A stretch of DNA of 18,902 bases, from the NCBI GenBank assembly GCA_021160705.1, contig JAGHBZ010000129.1, positions 1 through 18,902 on the forward strand. The letters run 5' to 3'. Shown piece by piece: positions 16,285 to 18,902 of the stretch. The stretch comes from Candidatus Sumerlaeota bacterium. GTDB taxonomy: Bacteria; Sumerlaeota; Sumerlaeia; MWCT01; JAGHBZ01. The position numbers and the translations under genes were made by a program. Below the pieces are notes generated by a model. That model was not told the origin of the DNA. It did no database searches and saw only the letters and a list, made by a program, of their open reading frames with translations. The first letter of the stretch is position 1; every line of letters begins with the position of its first letter.

Positions 16285-16315
16285 AAAACCTAATGTTACC
16301 GAACGCATTGGTTTT
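16285..16315 (+). terminator. Probable intrinsic terminator after the RM gene
   Basis: AAAACC-T-AATG pairs with CATTGGTTTT to form a 10-bp stem with one bulged T and a 10-base loop; the descending arm itself ends in TTTT. It lies 23 bases after the RM stop codon. The stem is rather AT-rich, so strength is uncertain. The remaining DNA to 16544 holds a 70-residue frame (16293-16505) that begins inside this hairpin, has no ribosome binding site and resembles nothing I know; I do not call it a gene. Confidence 0.45.
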
Positions 16316-16544
16316 AGCGTGTGGGTCGCTTATCTCACATTCGGTTGCACAACCATCAAGGATTATCCTACTGGCAATGGTATGCGGTATCAAGAGAGGA
16401 TGGGCATTTTGCGAAAAGATAATAGATTGGAATAAAGTGGAGAGAGTTGCTTATGGCGAGGGTCACCATCAAAAAGATGGAAAGGCATTAACAGAAAGCA
16501 AGTAAACCAAAGACCGCTTCAGAGTCCCCTTCCTTCTGATGGTA

Positions 16545-17420
16545 TCACAACTCTTGGATAACCGCATTGAAAATATTCTCTATTGCGCGGGATGCTGGGG
16601 AGTCGGGATAAACATCAAGGACTGATTGAGCCTTCAGTTGTGCTTTTATTACGGAGTCATCTTGTGGGATAGTACCGAGAAATTGATATTGGTTCTCGCG
16701 GCAGAACTGCTCAATCTGACTCGTCAGCTCAGGATTAATATCCGCCCGATTAACACAAACACAGATACCTACCCTGAAGAAATCAGCCAGAGAGATTGCA
16801 CGGAGCATATCATGCCAGCCTGACACTGTCGGCTCCGCTACCACCAGAACCTTTGTTACTCCTGTCAATGATGCCACCGCTGCACAGCCAATCCCGGGCG
16901 GACCATCAATGAGAATCAACTCTTTATGTTCTGCTACCGCAGCGTCTTCTGCTCGCTCTCGCAATAATGTCACTACCTGCCCGGAACTCTCACCCCCGGG
17001 ATAGAGCTGAGCATGAAAAAACCTGCCATAGGGTGTGATAGAGTGAAAGAGTTTACCAACAGATTCTTTTTTAACGGTGACTGCATCCACCGGGCAAACG
17101 AGCTCACATACACCACATCCTTCGCACTCACGCTCGGAGACAATATATTTTCCATTCAGTGCACGAATAGCATCAAACTGACAACGCTGAAAACATTCAC
17201 CACATCCAGTACATTGCTCCGGGTCAATATAAGCAATTGCACCCCCAATAAATTCTTCACTTTTTTCAATCTTATGCTCAAGGAGAATATGTAAATTGGC
17301 GGCGTCAACGTCGGCATCAACTATGACAATTCTGCCCTGAGCGAGACGACAAAAAGAAGCAGTCAGCGTAGTCTTGCCTGTGCCTCCTTTACCGCTCATT
17401 ATGGTTAGTTGTTTATACAT
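16545..17420 (-). CDS. MinD-superfamily P-loop ATPase with inserted ferredoxin domain (second paralogue)
   Basis: Predicted soluble ATPase carrying two [4Fe-4S] clusters, of the group known as MinD superfamily ATPases with an inserted ferredoxin domain; partner and reaction are not established. The 291 residues have a deviant Walker A SGKGGTGKTT (9-18), VDADVDAANLH, an insert with CTGCGECFQRC (Cys70, 73, 76, 80) and CEGCGVCELVCP (Cys99, 102, 105, 109), then switch II DGPPGIGC and VVAEPTVSG. The frame stays open upstream to 17618, but that part overlaps the first paralogue and a tandem repeat. The ATG at 17420 has GGAG eight bases upstream and the family N-terminus MYKQLTIMSGKGG, so I take it. 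It lies 46 bases after the first paralogue and is probably cotranscribed with it. Confidence 0.93.
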   Translation of the reverse strand: MYKQLTIMSGKGGTGKTTLTASFCRLAQGRIVIVDADVDAANLHILLEHKIEKSEEFIGGAIAYIDPEQCTGCGECFQRCQFDAIRALNGKYIVSERECEGCGVCELVCPVDAVTVKKESVGKLFHSITPYGRFFHAQLYPGGESSGQVVTLLRERAEDAAVAEHKELILIDGPPGIGCAAVASLTGVTKVLVVAEPTVSGWHDMLRAISLADFFRVGICVCVNRADINPELTSQIEQFCRENQYQFLGTIPQDDSVIKAQLKAQSVLDVYPDSPASRAIENIFNAVIQEL

Positions 17421-17433
17421 TGGGTTTCTCCGT

Positions 17434-17506
17434 TGTCGGTTATGTCGGTTAATCGGTTTAATTCGGTTATGTCCGTTTAGTCTGTTGGGTCTGTTGGGTG
17501 CGTTGA
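17434..17506. repeat. Degenerate 9-bp tandem repeat spanning the end of one MinD gene and the following spacer
   Basis: On the plus strand about eight units follow one another: TGTCGGTTA, TGTCGGTTA, ATCGGTTTA, ATTCGGTTA, TGTCCGTTTA (10 bases), GTCTGTTGG, GTCTGTTGG, GTGCGTTGA. The first two units are identical, as are units six and seven. The stop codon of the first MinD paralogue (17467-17469) falls inside unit four. Units five to eight therefore encode its tail RTQQTQQTKRT, while units one to four form the spacer before the second paralogue. The block reads as a repeat that expanded across a stop codon. Confidence 0.8.
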
Positions 17507-18348
17507 GGATGAGACCGGAGCTCAGTAATGGTCTGTAGCATTTGCCGAGCTTGAGCAACCCATTGAGAATCCTGAGCCAGCGTAATGGTTCCTCTGGAGT
17601 ACGCCTCAGCAAACTCACGACTGTAAGGGATTTTCATCAGAATCGGGATATTTTCTTTTCTGGCGTAGTCTTCAATGAGTTCAATATTACCCAGATTAGA
17701 GCGATTGACCACAATCCCACACGGAATATCAAGTAGCCGTAAGGTCTCCACACTCAACTTAAGGTCGTTTAGCCCGAAAAGAGTTGGCTCGGTCACCAGC
17801 AGACAGAAATCCGAACCATCCACAGCCTTGACCATTGGGTGTGCAGTGCCAGGTGGACAATCAATTATAGTAATGGCAGAAGGGTTAGCGTTCTTTTTAA
17901 CCTCAGAGATAAGTTTAGTGCCTCTGACCTGATGTGGTAGGATGGCTCCCCAGATAACATCTATACCGCCAAGCCCTCTGGCTTTATAAAGTCTCCCGAT
18001 TTCTACCATCTCAGCTGGCAGGGCATTCTCTGGACATACAATCGTGCACCCACCACAATTATGGCACAGGTGTCGAAAAATCAGCACCTCATCTTTAATC
18101 AACGCAAGGGCATTAAACTGGCAAAACTCCACGCATTTACCACATCCTGTACATCGTTCCTTAATAAATCTTGGTGCAGGAACTTCAACTCGTTGCTCAT
18201 TCCTTATCTCGGGCTGGACAAATAGATGTACATTCGGTTCCTCAATGTCACAATCCAGAAGTACCGTATTATCCAGTGCCAGGGCAAGTGACACTGCAAG
18301 AGTCGTTTTTCCAGTTCCCCCTTTTCCACTGGCAATTGATAGAATCAA
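17467..18348 (-). CDS. MinD-superfamily P-loop ATPase with inserted ferredoxin domain (first paralogue)
   Basis: Paralogue of the next gene downstream with the same architecture and a related predicted role as an iron-sulfur ATPase of unknown partner. The 293 residues show SGKGGTGKTT (7-16), LLDCDIEEPN, the ferredoxin insert CTGCGKCVEFC (Cys66, 69, 72, 76) and CHNCGGCTIVCP (Cys95, 98, 101, 105), switch II IIDCPPGTAHP and LVTEPTLFGL. Translation starts at TTG 18348, chosen because AAGGAGG lies five bases upstream and MILSIASGKGG is the expected N-terminus. The last 11 residues are a threonine/glutamine repeat encoded by the 9-bp tandem array. The NifX-like gene lies upstream on the same strand, 143 bases away. 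Confidence 0.93.
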   Translation of the reverse strand: MILSIASGKGGTGKTTLAVSLALALDNTVLLDCDIEEPNVHLFVQPEIRNEQRVEVPAPRFIKERCTGCGKCVEFCQFNALALIKDEVLIFRHLCHNCGGCTIVCPENALPAEMVEIGRLYKARGLGGIDVIWGAILPHQVRGTKLISEVKKNANPSAITIIDCPPGTAHPMVKAVDGSDFCLLVTEPTLFGLNDLKLSVETLRLLDIPCGIVVNRSNLGNIELIEDYARKENIPILMKIPYSREFAEAYSRGTITLAQDSQWVAQARQMLQTITELRSHPQRTQQTQQTKRT

Positions 18349-18353
18349 TGTCT

Positions 18354-18360
18354 CCTCCTT
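18354..18360 (-). promoter_or_regulatory. Strong ribosome binding site deciding a TTG start
   Basis: On the minus strand AAGGAGG stands five bases before the TTG at 18348. It supports TTG as the true start of the first MinD-ferredoxin gene. The rest of the spacer to 18491 is AT-rich, including an alternating TA run, and may hold a promoter, but I see no clear consensus pair. Confidence 0.8.
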
Positions 18361-18491
18361 TCAAACCTGTGAATATACTTACACCTATTCTCTTGACCTG
18401 CAATCAATAAACTCTCAGATTTACAACAGCTCTTTCAGATATTATATATATTTTACATTCTCCGCCTCAGGTAAATGAATCCGCCTGTACC

Positions 18492-18902
18492 TTATTGACC
18501 GGAGTCAGGTGGTGGAGTAGGTCCCTGACCACTGCCACCTCTACCGTCCCAGCCAGGACCTCCGCCCCAGCCTTGACCGCCCCAACCGGGACCACCACCC
18601 CAGCCAGGACCCCAGGGTCCGGGTCCAGCACCGGGTCCGCCCATTCCAAAATGCGGGGGTACCGTCGACTCAGTCACTTCAACCAGCTCACCTCTCTTTA
18701 ATTTCTCAATGGCATCTGTTATGCTACCGAACACTCCTCCATAGACCTTTATCCCAGCGGCTCTCAGGGCTTGATACGCATTTGGACCAAAGTTACCTGA
18801 AATGACCGCTTCTACTCCCTGGGAGCTGATAAATTGTGCTGCCTGGACACCTGCACCACCAAACGCCTGCTGGGCAGGATTCTCAAGCGCCTGGTATTCC
18901 AT
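18492..18902 (-). CDS. NifX/NifB-type dinitrogenase iron-molybdenum cofactor-like protein (N-terminus outside window)
   Basis: Member of the small NifX-like family that binds iron-sulfur or iron-molybdenum cofactor precursors in nitrogenase systems; the many copies beside MinD-ferredoxin genes have no proven role. The 136 visible residues include ALENPAQQAFGGAGVQAAQF, GVEAVISGNFGPNAYQALRA and AGIKVYGGVFGSITDAIEKL, then VPPHFGMGG. The methionine at the window edge corresponds to an internal position: about 35 N-terminal residues of the family (first strand and PRFGR-like loop) are expected beyond it. The C-terminus after about residue 87 is a low-complexity tail of Gly, Pro and Trp (GWGG, GPGW units), common in this family. 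It is probably the first gene of the cluster with the two MinD paralogues. Confidence 0.88.
   Translation of the reverse strand: MEYQALENPAQQAFGGAGVQAAQFISSQGVEAVISGNFGPNAYQALRAAGIKVYGGVFGSITDAIEKLKRGELVEVTESTVPPHFGMGGPGAGPGPWGPGWGGGPGWGGQGWGGGPGWDGRGGSGQGPTPPPDSGQ

Noticed and set aside
16293..16505. 70-residue plus-strand frame between the RM gene and the MinD genes
   Set aside because: It starts inside the terminator-like hairpin, has no Shine-Dalgarno, and shows no recognisable motif; probably non-coding, or a remnant too decayed to name.
17421..17618. 66-residue N-terminal extension of the second MinD-ferredoxin gene starting at 17618
   Set aside because: It overlaps the end of the first paralogue in another frame, is encoded largely by the 9-bp repeat (Asn/Arg/Pro-rich), and the ATG at 17420 has a good ribosome binding site and the family N-terminus.
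18467..18649. 60-residue minus-strand frame rich in Val, Ala and Gly
   Set aside because: It is a shadow of the GC-rich low-complexity tail of the NifX-like gene in another frame.

Overview
The window (18,902 bases) is chromosomal DNA from a bacterium. Bacterial-type topoisomerase I, DprA and HslV, together with clear Shine-Dalgarno sequences at several genes, argue against an archaeon. Two MinD-like ATPases with inserted 2x[4Fe-4S] ferredoxin domains, a NifX-like iron-molybdenum cofactor protein and a transaminase-type diaminopimelate route all point to an anaerobic lifestyle. I cannot name the phylum; an uncultivated lineage is possible.

Layout. (1) Bases 1-4370, plus strand: the 3' end of an unidentified gene, then dprA, topA (overlapping dprA by ATGA) and, after a 141-bp spacer holding a 15-bp palindrome, hslV. 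This order resembles the dprA-topA-trmFO-xerC-hslV-hslU cluster of Firmicutes, but trmFO, xerC and hslU are missing here. (2) Bases 4466-9061, minus strand: a complete ABC importer of the iron(III)-type family (binding protein, two-domain permease, ATPase; tightly packed), followed downstream by a protein made of two DUF302-like halves. A possible small membrane protein lies upstream. (3) Bases 9148-12925, plus strand: truA, dapA, dapB and an LL-diaminopimelate aminotransferase. The three dap genes together give the short DAP/lysine route in which one transamination replaces the succinylase or acetylase steps. (4) Bases 12926-16315, plus strand: an AT-rich spacer with an 11-bp tandem repeat and a 9-bp inverted repeat, then a 1055-residue single-chain restriction-modification enzyme (nuclease + N6-adenine methyltransferase + specificity region), ending at a terminator-like hairpin. 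(5) Bases 16545-18902, minus strand: a NifX-like gene cut by the window edge, then two paralogous MinD-ferredoxin ATPases separated by a degenerate 9-bp tandem repeat that runs into the 3' end of the first one.

Regions 1 and 3 are housekeeping. The least understood parts are the MinD-ferredoxin/NifX-like cluster, the duplicated DUF302-like protein beside the importer, and the solitary restriction-modification enzyme. I found no tRNA, rRNA, CRISPR array, transposase or origin of replication. None of these gene sets is clearly a new system; the structural oddities are listed as separate findings.
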